A stretch of DNA of 47,379 bases from Bordetella parapertussis (lineage in GTDB: Bacteria > Pseudomonadota > Gammaproteobacteria > Burkholderiales > SG8-41). Each line of letters begins with the position of its first letter. The stretch's first letter is position 1. The translations under genes were made by a program, and so were the position numbers. The notes beneath the pieces are model-generated. The model had not been told where the DNA came from. It saw nothing but the letters and a program-made list of their open reading frames with translations, and ran no database searches. Shown piece by piece: positions 39,405-47,077 of this stretch. The stretch spans positions 1 through 47,379 of the forward strand of contig CAMDLH010000025.1 of assembly GCA_945901405.1 (NCBI GenBank), in the 5' to 3' direction.

Positions 39405-40382
39405 GTGGCGCTGTTGATCGACGAACACTGCATCAAGCAATTGCTCACCATGGATGATGCGCTTGCTGCCGTTGAGGAAGTGTTCCGCGCACAGGGGCAG
39501 GGCGGCGCCGCGAGCGTGACCAACGTGCCGCGCGTGCGCGTGCCGGTGAAGGGCGGCACCCTGCGCATCACTGCCGCGGTGTTGTCGTATCGCGGTTATT
39601 ACGGCGTGAAAATTTCCAGCACGGCGGTGTTCGGCCGCGACGCGGGCCGCATGTTTTGTCTGTATCGCGAAGACACTGGCGCGCTGGCTGCCATCGTGCA
39701 GGTGTTCGCGATGGGCGCGATGCGCACTGGGGCGGCGAGTGGTGTCGCGACAAAATTTCTGGCCAACGATGATGCGGCGATACTCGGCGTGCTCGGCTCC
39801 GGCAGGCAGGCGCGCACGCAGGTTGAAGCGGTGTGCAAGGTGCGCACGATACGCGAGGTGCGCGTCTACAGCCCAAACCAATCACATCGCGACCGGTTTT
39901 GCATCGATATGAAAAATATCAATAAAAACAATTACTTATCTGTATCCAGTGCAGAGAATGCGGTGCGCGGTGCGGATGTGATCGTAAGTGCCACGACTGC
40001 CGAGCAGCCTGTCGTGCTGGGCAAATGGTTAAAACCTGGCGTGCATATCAACGCCATTGGCGCAAACTACGAACACCGGCGTGAGCTGGATAACGACGCC
40101 GTGCTCGCGACAAAATTTATTTGCGCCGATGATATTGAGCAGGTGCGATACGAATCCACCGATCTTGCCGGGCCGGTGAATGCCGGCCTGTTGAAGTGGG
40201 AACAAGTCAGGCCACTGTCGGAAGTGGTTGCGGGCCGTACACAAGGACGCACGGCGTGCGAGGACATCACGCTGTTCAAATCGCTGGGTGTGGCGATAGA
40301 GGATGTGGCGCTGGCAGTGTGCGCCTACGAACGCGCGCTCGCGCGCAACATGGGCGAGCAGTTGCCGGATTTGGCGGGTTAA
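39405..40382 (+). CDS. Ornithine cyclodeaminase / mu-crystallin family protein
   Basis: 325 residues from GTG 39405 (AGAAGG upstream), which puts LLIDEHCIKQLLTMDDALAA at the start as in relatives; ATG 39363 would add 14 residues. Family marks: RVRVPVKGGTLRIT, YYGVKISST, Rossmann loop ILGVLGSGRQARTQVEAV, VRGADVIVSATTAEQPVV, GVHINAIGANYEHRRELD. The family includes ornithine cyclodeaminase, alanine dehydrogenase and ketimine reductase, so NAD(P)-dependent deamination or imine reduction is expected. The segment DMKNINKNNYLSVSS is AT-rich, not typical of the family, and coincides with a copy of the AT-rich motif. The frame extends upstream antisense to the receptor; rejected. Confidence 0.87.
   Translation: MALLIDEHCIKQLLTMDDALAAVEEVFRAQGQGGAASVTNVPRVRVPVKGGTLRITAAVLSYRGYYGVKISSTAVFGRDAGRMFCLYREDTGALAAIVQVFAMGAMRTGAASGVATKFLANDDAAILGVLGSGRQARTQVEAVCKVRTIREVRVYSPNQSHRDRFCIDMKNINKNNYLSVSSAENAVRGADVIVSATTAEQPVVLGKWLKPGVHINAIGANYEHRRELDNDAVLATKFICADDIEQVRYESTDLAGPVNAGLLKWEQVRPLSEVVAGRTQGRTACEDITLFKSLGVAIEDVALAVCAYERALARNMGEQLPDLAG
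39911..39943 (-). repeat. AT-rich dispersed motif, copy 6, inside a gene
   Basis: On the minus strand it contains ATAAGTAATTGTTTTTATTG then ATATTTTTC, matching the intergenic copy at 46994 at all but two of its 27 positions. It lies inside the ornithine-cyclodeaminase-like gene, in frame. Confidence 0.75.
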
Positions 40383-40428
40383 AGCGCCTCGCCGGCAACG
40401 CCGCTACGTCACGCGCTGTCGCGCCACT

Positions 40429-42087
40429 TCAACTGGTGTGCCAGCCAAACTGTTGCGGCTTGCGCCCCGCGGCGTGATGCAATTGCACGTTGACCAGCGC
40501 CGGCCCGTTGAACGCCATTGCGCCGTCGAGCGCGGCTTTCAGATCCTTGGGGTCGGTGACGAAGTAGCCCTTGCCGCCGAACGCCTCCATCATCTTATCG
40601 TAACGCGCGCCTACCGTCAGATGACCCGGAGCGGCCTGCAACGGATCGTCGGGCAGTTTGTCCGTGCCGCTGCCGATGCCGCCGTTGTTGAGCACGATGA
40701 TTTTCACCGGCATCTTGTGGCGGCAAACGGTTTCCATTTCCATGCCGGAAAACCCAATCGCCGAGTCGCCGGACACCGAAACGATCGGACGATCCGGGTG
40801 CACGGCGGCGGCCGCCAGCACAAAGCCCATGCCCACGCCCATGGTGCCGAAGCTGCCGGCATCGAGCCGCGTGCGCGGGCTGTTGTTCGGCATCTGCGTG
40901 CGCCCGATGTCCATGGTGTTAGCACCCTCGCCGATGATGATGGCGTTCTTGGGTATCCACGGGCTGATGTCACGAAACGCGCGGTAGTAATTGGTGGGCG
41001 CCGATTCGTCGTCGATCATCGACTGGATTTGTTTTGCGTTGGCGGCTGATTTCTCGGCGATGGCCTTGTGCCACGGCGTATCTTTCGGATAAAACCATTC
41101 GATGCCTTCGAGTGCGCGATTCATTTGCCCGACGATAGCCTTGCCGTCGCCCACCAGCGCCACTTCGGCGGGGACGTTCTGGCTGATCGCTTCCGGCGAG
41201 ATATCAAGTTGCACGATGCGCACGTTTTTATTGAAGCGCGGCGGCAGGCCGAAGTGCATGATCCAGTTAAGCCGCGCACCCATCAGCACGATGACATCGG
41301 CTTCCTGCAGCGCGTGGCTGCGGGCGGCGCCCACCGACAGCGGGTGGCTGTCGTCCATCACGCCCTTGCCCATGGGCGAGGCGAGGAACGGCACGCCGGT
41401 GCGCTCGATGAACGCGCGCACTTCTTCCTCGGCGCCGGACCAGGCCATGCCCTTGCCGACGATGACCAGCGGGCGTTGCGCCTGGCGCAAAACGCCTATC
41501 GCCTGATCAATGTATTCCTGCGGCGCCGCGATGCGCGGCGGATCGGCGCAACGGCCGGGGAAACGGATCGTGTCTTCTTCCGCCTCGCCCAGAATGATGT
41601 CGTCGGGCATATCGAGATACACCGCGCCGGGCCGGCCATAGATGGAATTACGCACCGCCATTTCGACATAGAACGGAATGCGATGCGGTTGCTCCACCGC
41701 GTGCGCGAATTTGCAAAACGGTGTCGCGATCAGCACCTGGCGTTCTTCCTGGAACGCGCCCATGCCGTTTTGTTTCACCGGCGACGCGCCGCCGATGAGG
41801 ATCATCGGCCAGCAGTTTTCCTTGGCATTTGAAAGCCCGGACAAACCATGCACCACGCCCGGCCCCGACACCACCAGACATGCGCCGGGCCGGCCCGTCA
41901 TGTAGCCGACGGCCCCGGCCGCATACGAGGCGGCCTGTTCATTGCGGCAACCGTAGAACTTGATGCCGGCTTTTTGCGCCTCGCGCGCGATCGGCTGCAC
42001 CGGGAAGCCGACAATGCCGAACATGTAATCAACACCCTGATCTTTTAGTGCCCGCGCCATGATTGCGGCGCCCGTTAGTTTTGCCAT
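40429..42087 (-). CDS. Thiamine-diphosphate enzyme, 2-hydroxyacyl-CoA lyase / oxalyl-CoA decarboxylase type
   Basis: A 552-residue ThDP enzyme with the three usual domains. The catalytic Glu50 sits in CRNEQAASYAAGAVGYMTGR; ThDP/Mg motif SGDSAIGFSGMEMETVCRHK starts at 439, followed by IIVLNNGGIG. The C-terminus GRKPQQFGWHTS resembles HACL-type lyases, which split 2-hydroxyacyl-CoA into formyl-CoA and an aldehyde; oxalyl-CoA decarboxylase and acetolactate-synthase-like enzymes are the alternatives. Start ATG 42087, weak RBS. Convergent with the ornithine-cyclodeaminase-like gene, 46 bp apart. A hydroxyacid oxidase and acyl-CoA dehydrogenase occur nearby. Confidence 0.88.
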   Translation of the reverse strand: MAKLTGAAIMARALKDQGVDYMFGIVGFPVQPIAREAQKAGIKFYGCRNEQAASYAAGAVGYMTGRPGACLVVSGPGVVHGLSGLSNAKENCWPMILIGGASPVKQNGMGAFQEERQVLIATPFCKFAHAVEQPHRIPFYVEMAVRNSIYGRPGAVYLDMPDDIILGEAEEDTIRFPGRCADPPRIAAPQEYIDQAIGVLRQAQRPLVIVGKGMAWSGAEEEVRAFIERTGVPFLASPMGKGVMDDSHPLSVGAARSHALQEADVIVLMGARLNWIMHFGLPPRFNKNVRIVQLDISPEAISQNVPAEVALVGDGKAIVGQMNRALEGIEWFYPKDTPWHKAIAEKSAANAKQIQSMIDDESAPTNYYRAFRDISPWIPKNAIIIGEGANTMDIGRTQMPNNSPRTRLDAGSFGTMGVGMGFVLAAAAVHPDRPIVSVSGDSAIGFSGMEMETVCRHKMPVKIIVLNNGGIGSGTDKLPDDPLQAAPGHLTVGARYDKMMEAFGGKGYFVTDPKDLKAALDGAMAFNGPALVNVQLHHAAGRKPQQFGWHTS

Positions 42088-42296
42088 GGTATTTTCGCGA
42101 CGCCGGTTAAGACGGTGCGCGCCTCCCTGTGAGAAAGACTGATGGATCGATACCTGAACGTTGTGGACGGCAGATCAATGCACGGCGTATTACCGGTGAT
42201 TCTTGCGAAACCCTCCACCTCGTGCCAAGCGCGAATGCAGCGCGAATAACTATAACGCAACTGGATCGATGAATACAACGGCAGCCGCAGTTTGCG

Positions 42297-43091
42297 CTAC
42301 CACAGCCCTTTCAGGCGTCCGCCGTCCAGATTGAGTGACACGCCGGTGATGTAGCTCGCGCGCTCCGAGCACAAAAACACGATCGCGTTGGCGAGTTCCC
42401 CTGGTTTGCCGAAGCGGTTGAGCGAATTCTTGCGCGCGGCGAGACGGCGCGCTTCTTCTTCGGTTTTGACCTGTAGCTCTTGCTGCAAGCCCTGCGCGTT
42501 GCGTTGCCACAGATTGGTGGCGACCCAGCCGGGGCATACCGCGTTGACCAGCACATTGTCTTCGCCGAATTCGGTGGACAGCGACTTGGTGATGTTGAGC
42601 AAGCCGCTGTTGGTGATGCCGCTGCCGAACATGTATGGGTCGGGTTCCTTGCCCGCACCGCCGATGATGTTGACGATGCGGCCCCACTTTTGCGCCTTCA
42701 TGATTGGATAGACGAGACGAATCGCGCGCAGAAAGCCGAATATCTTGGTCTCGAACTGTTCTTTCAGGCCGGCGTCGTTCATCACCGCGAAGCGGCCCGA
42801 ATACATCTGCCCCGCGTTGTTGAGCAGAATATCCACGGTGCCGAATTTTTGTTGCGTGGCTTCGACCAGACGCGCGATGTCGGCTTCCTTGGTCATGTCG
42901 GCGACGGTGGCGTGTATCTCGCCGCCGGTCTGCGCTGCAAGTTCGGTGCGGGTTTTTTCCAGCGACCCGGCATTGCGCCCGCAAATCATCACGCGCACGC
43001 CTTCCTCCAGAAACTGGCGCGCCGCTTCACGCCCGATGCCGCGGCTGCCGCCGGTGACGATGGCCGCACGGCCCTTGATGCCCAAATCCAT
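42297..43091 (-). CDS. SDR-family protein lacking the Tyr-x3-Lys pair
   Basis: A 264-residue Rossmann-fold protein of the short-chain dehydrogenase family. Start ATG 43091 after AAAGGAATCACC (16 upstream codons rejected). Cofactor motif TGGSRGIG at 13-20 and NNAG at 91-94 are intact, with CGRN after beta-2 suggesting NADP(H). At the catalytic region it reads NIIGGAG and then SGITNSGLLNITKSL where classical members have Ser and YxxxK, so all three catalytic residues appear replaced. The C-terminus (ERASYITGVSLNLDGG) is normal. It may use another mechanism or be non-catalytic. Divergent from the beta-hydroxyacid dehydrogenase. Confidence 0.88.
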   Translation of the reverse strand: MDLGIKGRAAIVTGGSRGIGREAARQFLEEGVRVMICGRNAGSLEKTRTELAAQTGGEIHATVADMTKEADIARLVEATQQKFGTVDILLNNAGQMYSGRFAVMNDAGLKEQFETKIFGFLRAIRLVYPIMKAQKWGRIVNIIGGAGKEPDPYMFGSGITNSGLLNITKSLSTEFGEDNVLVNAVCPGWVATNLWQRNAQGLQQELQVKTEEEARRLAARKNSLNRFGKPGELANAIVFLCSERASYITGVSLNLDGGRLKGLW

Positions 43092-43180
43092 GGTGATTCC
43101 TTTCGATGAATGAGGGCCGCATTTTAGTTGAAGTTGCAATGGCCAAGTATGATTGCGCTTTCGCGTAAGGAATCACGAGC

Positions 43181-44044
43181 ATGGACATAGGATTTATCGG
43201 ACTGGGACAAATGGGGCAGGGTATGGCGGCGCGGCTGATTGAGCGCGGCCATCGGCTGACGGTATGGAATCGTTCGCAAGGGGCGGTGAAAGTATTGCGC
43301 GCGCGCGGCGCGCGTGTGGCGGATAGTCTGGCGCAGGTGATTGATACTGAAGTTGTGATCAGCATGCTGGCCGACGATGCGGCGGCGGATGCGGTGTGGG
43401 TTGCATCAGGTCTTGTCAAACAAATGCACAGTGGTGCGCTGCATCTGAACATGGCATCAGTGAGCCTTGCCAAGGGGAAAAGCCTTGAAGAACTGCATCG
43501 CGCGGGCGGGTCGGGCTATGTGGCCGCACCTGTTTTCGGCCGACCGGAATTCGCGACGAACGGTGAACTGGATATTGTCGCGGCGGGCGAGCCGAACGCC
43601 ATTGCGCGTTGCGTACCGCTGTTCGAGGCGCTGGGGCGGCGCTGGTTCAATGCGGGCGCCACGCCGCATCACGCCAACATCGTCAAGATCGCGCGCAATT
43701 TTTTGCTGTCGTCGATCATCGAAAGTCTCGGTGAAGCGTTCGCGCTGGTGGCGAAATCAGGCGTGGAGCCGAAGACGCTCTACGACATCATCACCAGCAC
43801 CTCGATGAACGCCCCGGCGTTCAAGAATTACGGCGGCTTCATGTTGTCGCCGCCGGAGAAGGTGGCGTTTCCGCTGCGGCTGGGGTTGAAGGATGTTGAA
43901 CTGGCGTTGCAGGCGGGCGCCGATACCTCGGTCGCCATGCCAACGGCTCGGGTAATTCGTGAACAACATCTTGCGGCGATTGCCGCAGGTTACGGCGACA
44001 AGGACTGGGCCGCGCTGGGGAACTACCAAATGGATCGAACCTAG
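43181..44044 (+). CDS. NAD(P)-dependent beta-hydroxyacid dehydrogenase family protein
   Basis: A 287-residue enzyme of the 3-hydroxyisobutyrate dehydrogenase / GLYR1 / tartronate-semialdehyde reductase family. GFIGLGQMGQGMAARLIERG at the N-terminus is the cofactor motif; the substrate-site text is less standard (APVFGRPEFATNGELDIVAA). Catalytic Lys169 and Asn173 are in NIVKIARNFLL. Start ATG 43181 after AAGGAATCACGAGC. The stop TAG is the first three bases of a 60-bp palindrome shared with the convergent GMC gene. Substrate unknown; reductions or oxidations of small beta-hydroxy acids are expected. Confidence 0.9.
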   Translation: MDIGFIGLGQMGQGMAARLIERGHRLTVWNRSQGAVKVLRARGARVADSLAQVIDTEVVISMLADDAAADAVWVASGLVKQMHSGALHLNMASVSLAKGKSLEELHRAGGSGYVAAPVFGRPEFATNGELDIVAAGEPNAIARCVPLFEALGRRWFNAGATPHHANIVKIARNFLLSSIIESLGEAFALVAKSGVEPKTLYDIITSTSMNAPAFKNYGGFMLSPPEKVAFPLRLGLKDVELALQAGADTSVAMPTARVIREQHLAAIAAGYGDKDWAALGNYQMDRT

Positions 44045-44101
44045 GATGGGTGAAACCCATCACAAACGCACGTTGCGTTGCGATGGGTTTCACCCATCCT
44101 A
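44042..44101. repeat. 60-bp palindrome with both stop codons
   Basis: Perfect 20-base arms: TAGGATGGGTGAAACCCATC at 44042 and its inverse at 44082-44101, around a 20-nt centre that holds a smaller inverted repeat (AACGCA/TGCGTT). The outer TAG of each arm is the stop codon of the plus-strand gene (44042-44044) and the minus-strand GMC gene (44101-44099). It may also act as a terminator. Confidence 0.85.
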
Positions 44102-45703
44102 CATGCGCCGCATGATCTCACTCGCACGCTCGGCGATCATGATCGTGGGCGCATTTGTGTTGCCTGACGTAATCGTCGGCATGATCGAGGCATCGATCAC
44201 GCGCAGGCGTTCGATGCCACGCACCTTGAAGTCGGTATCGACTACAGCGGTGGGGTCGGTTGCGCGGCCCATCTTGCAGGTGCCGACCGGATGGAAAATC
44301 GTGGTGCCGATGTTGCCGGCGGCCTTGATTAATTCTTCATCCGTCTGAAACGCCGGCCCCGGCATGAATTCCTCGGGCTCGTATTGCTTCAGCGCCTCGC
44401 TTTCCAGCACGATGCGGCGCGTGACGCGAATGGAATCAATCGCGACTTTGCGGTCTTCCTCGGTGGACAAATAGTTTGGCGCTATCGCCGGGTACGCACG
44501 CGGGTCGCTGCTGACGATGCTCACATGGCCGCGCGATGTGGGGCGCAGGTTGCATACGCTCGCGGTGAACGCGGGGAATTTGTGCGGCGGCTCGCCGAAG
44601 CGGTCGAGCGAAATCGGCTGCACGTGGTACTCAAGATTGGCGCTGCGTTGTGACGGATCGGATTTGACGAACGCTCCGGTCTGCGAGGGCGGCATGGTCA
44701 TCGGGCCGGTACGCTTGAGTGCGTATTCGAGTGCGATTTTCATTTTGTACCACCATGAATCGAGCAGGGTGTTCAGCGTCATCGCGCCCTTGATCTTGTA
44801 GGCGAGCCGCAGTTGCAGATGGTCTTGCAGGTTTTCGCCCACGGGCAGGTCGTGTACCACGGGGATGCCGTGCTGCTTGAGCAACGCCGCCGGGCCGATG
44901 CCGGAGAGTTGCAAAATTTGCGGGCTGCCGATGGAACCGGCGCTGAGGATGGTTTCGCGCCGCGCTTCGGCGAATTCGACCTTGCGCCCGCGCGAAAATT
45001 CAACGCCGAGCACGCGCCGCCCCTGCATGCGCAGCTTGTGCGTGAGCGCGCCGGTGATCACGGTGACATTGGGCCGTTCCATCGCGGGGCGCAAAAATGC
45101 CTTCGCCGCGCTCCAGCGCATGCCGTTTTTTTGCGTCACGTCAAAGCGCGAGATGCCTTCGTTGTCGCCGCGATTAAAATCATCGGTGAGCGGCACTCCA
45201 TGCTCGACCGCGGCATCGCGAAACGCGTCGATGATGTCCCAGCGCACGCGCGGGGTATCAACATGCAACTCGCCGCCCGAGCCGTGTTTCTCGTCGCCGC
45301 CTTTCCAGTGATCCTCGACTTGCATGAAAGTGGGCAGCACGTTTTGCCACGACCAGCCGGAGTCGCCGGTGAGCATCGCCCATTCGTCGTAATCGCGCGC
45401 CTGCCCGCGCAGATACAGCATGGCGTTGATCGACGAACTGCCGCCGAGCACGCGCCCGCGCGGGTAATTGATCGCGCGGCCATTAAGCCCCGCTTCGGGC
45501 ACGGTCTTGTAACACCAGTCGGTGCGCGGATTGCCGATGCAATAAAGGTAACCGACGGGAATGTGTATCCAGTGCCAGTTATCCTTGCCGCCGGCTTCGA
45601 GCACCAGCACTGAAACGTTCGGGTCGGCGGAGAGGCGATTGGCGAGCACGCAGCCGGCGGAGCCGGCGCCAATGATGATGTAGTCGTAGGTGGTGGCGGA
45701 CAC
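44099..45703 (-). CDS. GMC-family oxidoreductase (choline dehydrogenase-like)
   Basis: A 534-residue FAD enzyme of the glucose-methanol-choline family. ADP-binding motif DYIIIGAGSAGCVLANRLS at the N-terminus, then LEAGGKDNW, PRGRVLGGSSSINAMLYLRG (GMC signature 1), LSAGSIGSPQILQLSGIGPA (signature 2), C-terminal FHPVGTCKMG with the catalytic His, and ITSGNTNAPTIMIAERAS. Oxidises an alcohol to an aldehyde. GTG 45703 is chosen (AAAAGG seven bases upstream, then MSATTYDYIII); GTG 45724 would start inside an interspersed repeat. No signal peptide. Confidence 0.92.
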   Translation of the reverse strand: MSATTYDYIIIGAGSAGCVLANRLSADPNVSVLVLEAGGKDNWHWIHIPVGYLYCIGNPRTDWCYKTVPEAGLNGRAINYPRGRVLGGSSSINAMLYLRGQARDYDEWAMLTGDSGWSWQNVLPTFMQVEDHWKGGDEKHGSGGELHVDTPRVRWDIIDAFRDAAVEHGVPLTDDFNRGDNEGISRFDVTQKNGMRWSAAKAFLRPAMERPNVTVITGALTHKLRMQGRRVLGVEFSRGRKVEFAEARRETILSAGSIGSPQILQLSGIGPAALLKQHGIPVVHDLPVGENLQDHLQLRLAYKIKGAMTLNTLLDSWWYKMKIALEYALKRTGPMTMPPSQTGAFVKSDPSQRSANLEYHVQPISLDRFGEPPHKFPAFTASVCNLRPTSRGHVSIVSSDPRAYPAIAPNYLSTEEDRKVAIDSIRVTRRIVLESEALKQYEPEEFMPGPAFQTDEELIKAAGNIGTTIFHPVGTCKMGRATDPTAVVDTDFKVRGIERLRVIDASIMPTITSGNTNAPTIMIAERASEIMRRM

Positions 45704-45712
45704 TTCAAAACC

Positions 45713-45850
45713 TTTTTTTGACACAGATTAACGCAGATTTTCGCGGATGAATCGCCGGGAAATTGATCGCTACGTGCTTTCGATTGCCAGTAGGCGCGAC
45801 AGTGCCGCGGAAAAAATCTGTGTTCATCTGCGTAAATCCGTGTCGAAAGA
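45713..45850. repeat. Inverted pair of an interspersed repeat
   Basis: GACACAGATTAACGCAGATT (45720) and, on the minus strand, GACACGGATTTACGCAGATG (45844 downward) are inverted, diverged copies about 70 bp apart, each with an A/T-run. They fill most of the gap between the GMC and amidohydrolase genes. Confidence 0.7.
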
Positions 45851-45859
45851 TTTTGACGT

Positions 45860-46939
45860 TTAACGTTTCCGCAATCCCAAAAGCTTTGCCGCATTGCCGC
45901 TGATAATCAAATCCTTCTGCGCGCGCGTTAGTCTCTTGTCTTTTTCGACGAAATCCACCGGCTTGTAATAACCCATGTCGTAAGGGTAATCGGTGCCGAT
46001 CACCACATGATCCGCGCCATACAGATTTACGAGGTGATCCAACTGCGGTTCGCCGAACACCATGGTGTCGTAGTAGATTTTTTTCATGTAATACGACGGC
46101 GGGCGCGTGATGTGGTCGTGGCATTCAGGGCGCACGTTATAGGCGTGGTCCATGCGCGCGGGATAGTGGCCGAGAAAACCGCCTCCGTGCGCGGTCACGA
46201 TCTTGAGTTTTGGGTAACGCTCCAGCACGCCGCCGAACACAATGTGCGCGAGCGCCACCGTGGTGTCGAGAGGGTTGCCGATCACATTGGTGAGAAAATG
46301 TTTGGTCAGGCGCTGCGGCGAGGTGAAGCCGATCGGGTGCAAAAACACCACCGCGCCGAGTTCCTCGCATTTGGCCCACATTTTTTCGTATTGCGGGTCG
46401 GCGATCTCCGCGCCGGCGACGTTGGTGCCAATCTCGATGCCCTTGAAATTGAGCTTCTTCATGCAGTAAACCAACTCGGACACCGCATCTTTCGGCGACT
46501 GCATCGGCAGCGTACCCAGCGGTGCAAAACGATCCGGGTGCGCGGCGGTCACCTCCGCCAGCCGCTCGTTGATGGTACGCGCGACTTTTTTACCGAGCTC
46601 CGGCTCGACGCCGTAGTAATACTGCAAAGGTGAAGTGGAAATCGCCTGCACGTCGATGTCCATCTTGTCCATGTCGGCGATGCGCTGATCGATATCGGTG
46701 AGTTTTTTGTGCAGGTCTTGGTGCAGTTTTTTCTGCTGCGCCTCGGTGCGCGGATTGCCGTAGCGCGCGGTGGGCGAGGCATTGGTCACTGATTGTTTGG
46801 CGATGGCATCGGCGGCATCGGTGTGGATGTGGCAATGCAGATCGACAGAGATTGCCTTCGACTTGCCTTTTACTTTGACGGTTTTTAGGCTCGCGGGTTT
46901 TGCGGCGGATGCACTTTGAGGCTTGCACGAATACGGCAT
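45860..46939 (-). CDS. Amidohydrolase-2 family (ACMSD-like) metal enzyme
   Basis: A 359-residue amidohydrolase-superfamily protein of the ACMSD / gamma-resorcylate decarboxylase / 5-carboxyvanillate decarboxylase type. HxH at residues 35-37 (VDLHCHIHT), FLHPIGFTSPQ, KIVTAHGGGFLGHYPARMDH and GTDYPYDMGY supply the metal and catalytic residues. These enzymes are mostly non-oxidative decarboxylases or hydrolases of aromatic or semialdehyde acids. Start ATG 46939 after AAGGAACAATC, with a basic ~30-residue N-terminal tail rich in Lys/Ala/Ser that is not a signal peptide. The same strand continues into the GMC gene after a repeat-filled gap. Confidence 0.9.
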   Translation of the reverse strand: MPYSCKPQSASAAKPASLKTVKVKGKSKAISVDLHCHIHTDAADAIAKQSVTNASPTARYGNPRTEAQQKKLHQDLHKKLTDIDQRIADMDKMDIDVQAISTSPLQYYYGVEPELGKKVARTINERLAEVTAAHPDRFAPLGTLPMQSPKDAVSELVYCMKKLNFKGIEIGTNVAGAEIADPQYEKMWAKCEELGAVVFLHPIGFTSPQRLTKHFLTNVIGNPLDTTVALAHIVFGGVLERYPKLKIVTAHGGGFLGHYPARMDHAYNVRPECHDHITRPPSYYMKKIYYDTMVFGEPQLDHLVNLYGADHVVIGTDYPYDMGYYKPVDFVEKDKRLTRAQKDLIISGNAAKLLGLRKR

Positions 46940-46993
46940 GATTGTTCCTTGTTGTTGATTGACGGCGAGAATAACATCGCCGAGGGTCTATTC

Positions 46994-47020
46994 GTAAGTA
47001 ATTGTTTTTATTGACATTTT
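46994..47020 (+). repeat. AT-rich dispersed motif, copy 7 (reference copy)
   Basis: GTAAGTAATTGTTTTTATTG followed by ACATTTT, in the divergent gap between the amidohydrolase and acyl-CoA dehydrogenase genes. Nearly identical, in opposite orientation, to the copy inside the gene at 39911-39943. Confidence 0.75.
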
Positions 47021-47077
47021 GTGCAATGGATATTTGTCCTTAGAATAGCACTCACATCCACTGATACCGGAGCCGCC

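Noticed and set aside
42075..42278. 67-codon minus-strand frame between the ThDP enzyme and the SDR gene
   Set aside because: No RBS and no recognisable domain; overlaps the start of the ThDP gene.
47011..47046. TTGACA and TAGAAT as a promoter for the acyl-CoA dehydrogenase
   Set aside because: The spacing is 24 bp, too long, and the TTGACA belongs to the AT-rich repeat; no good -10 is found at 16-18 bp.
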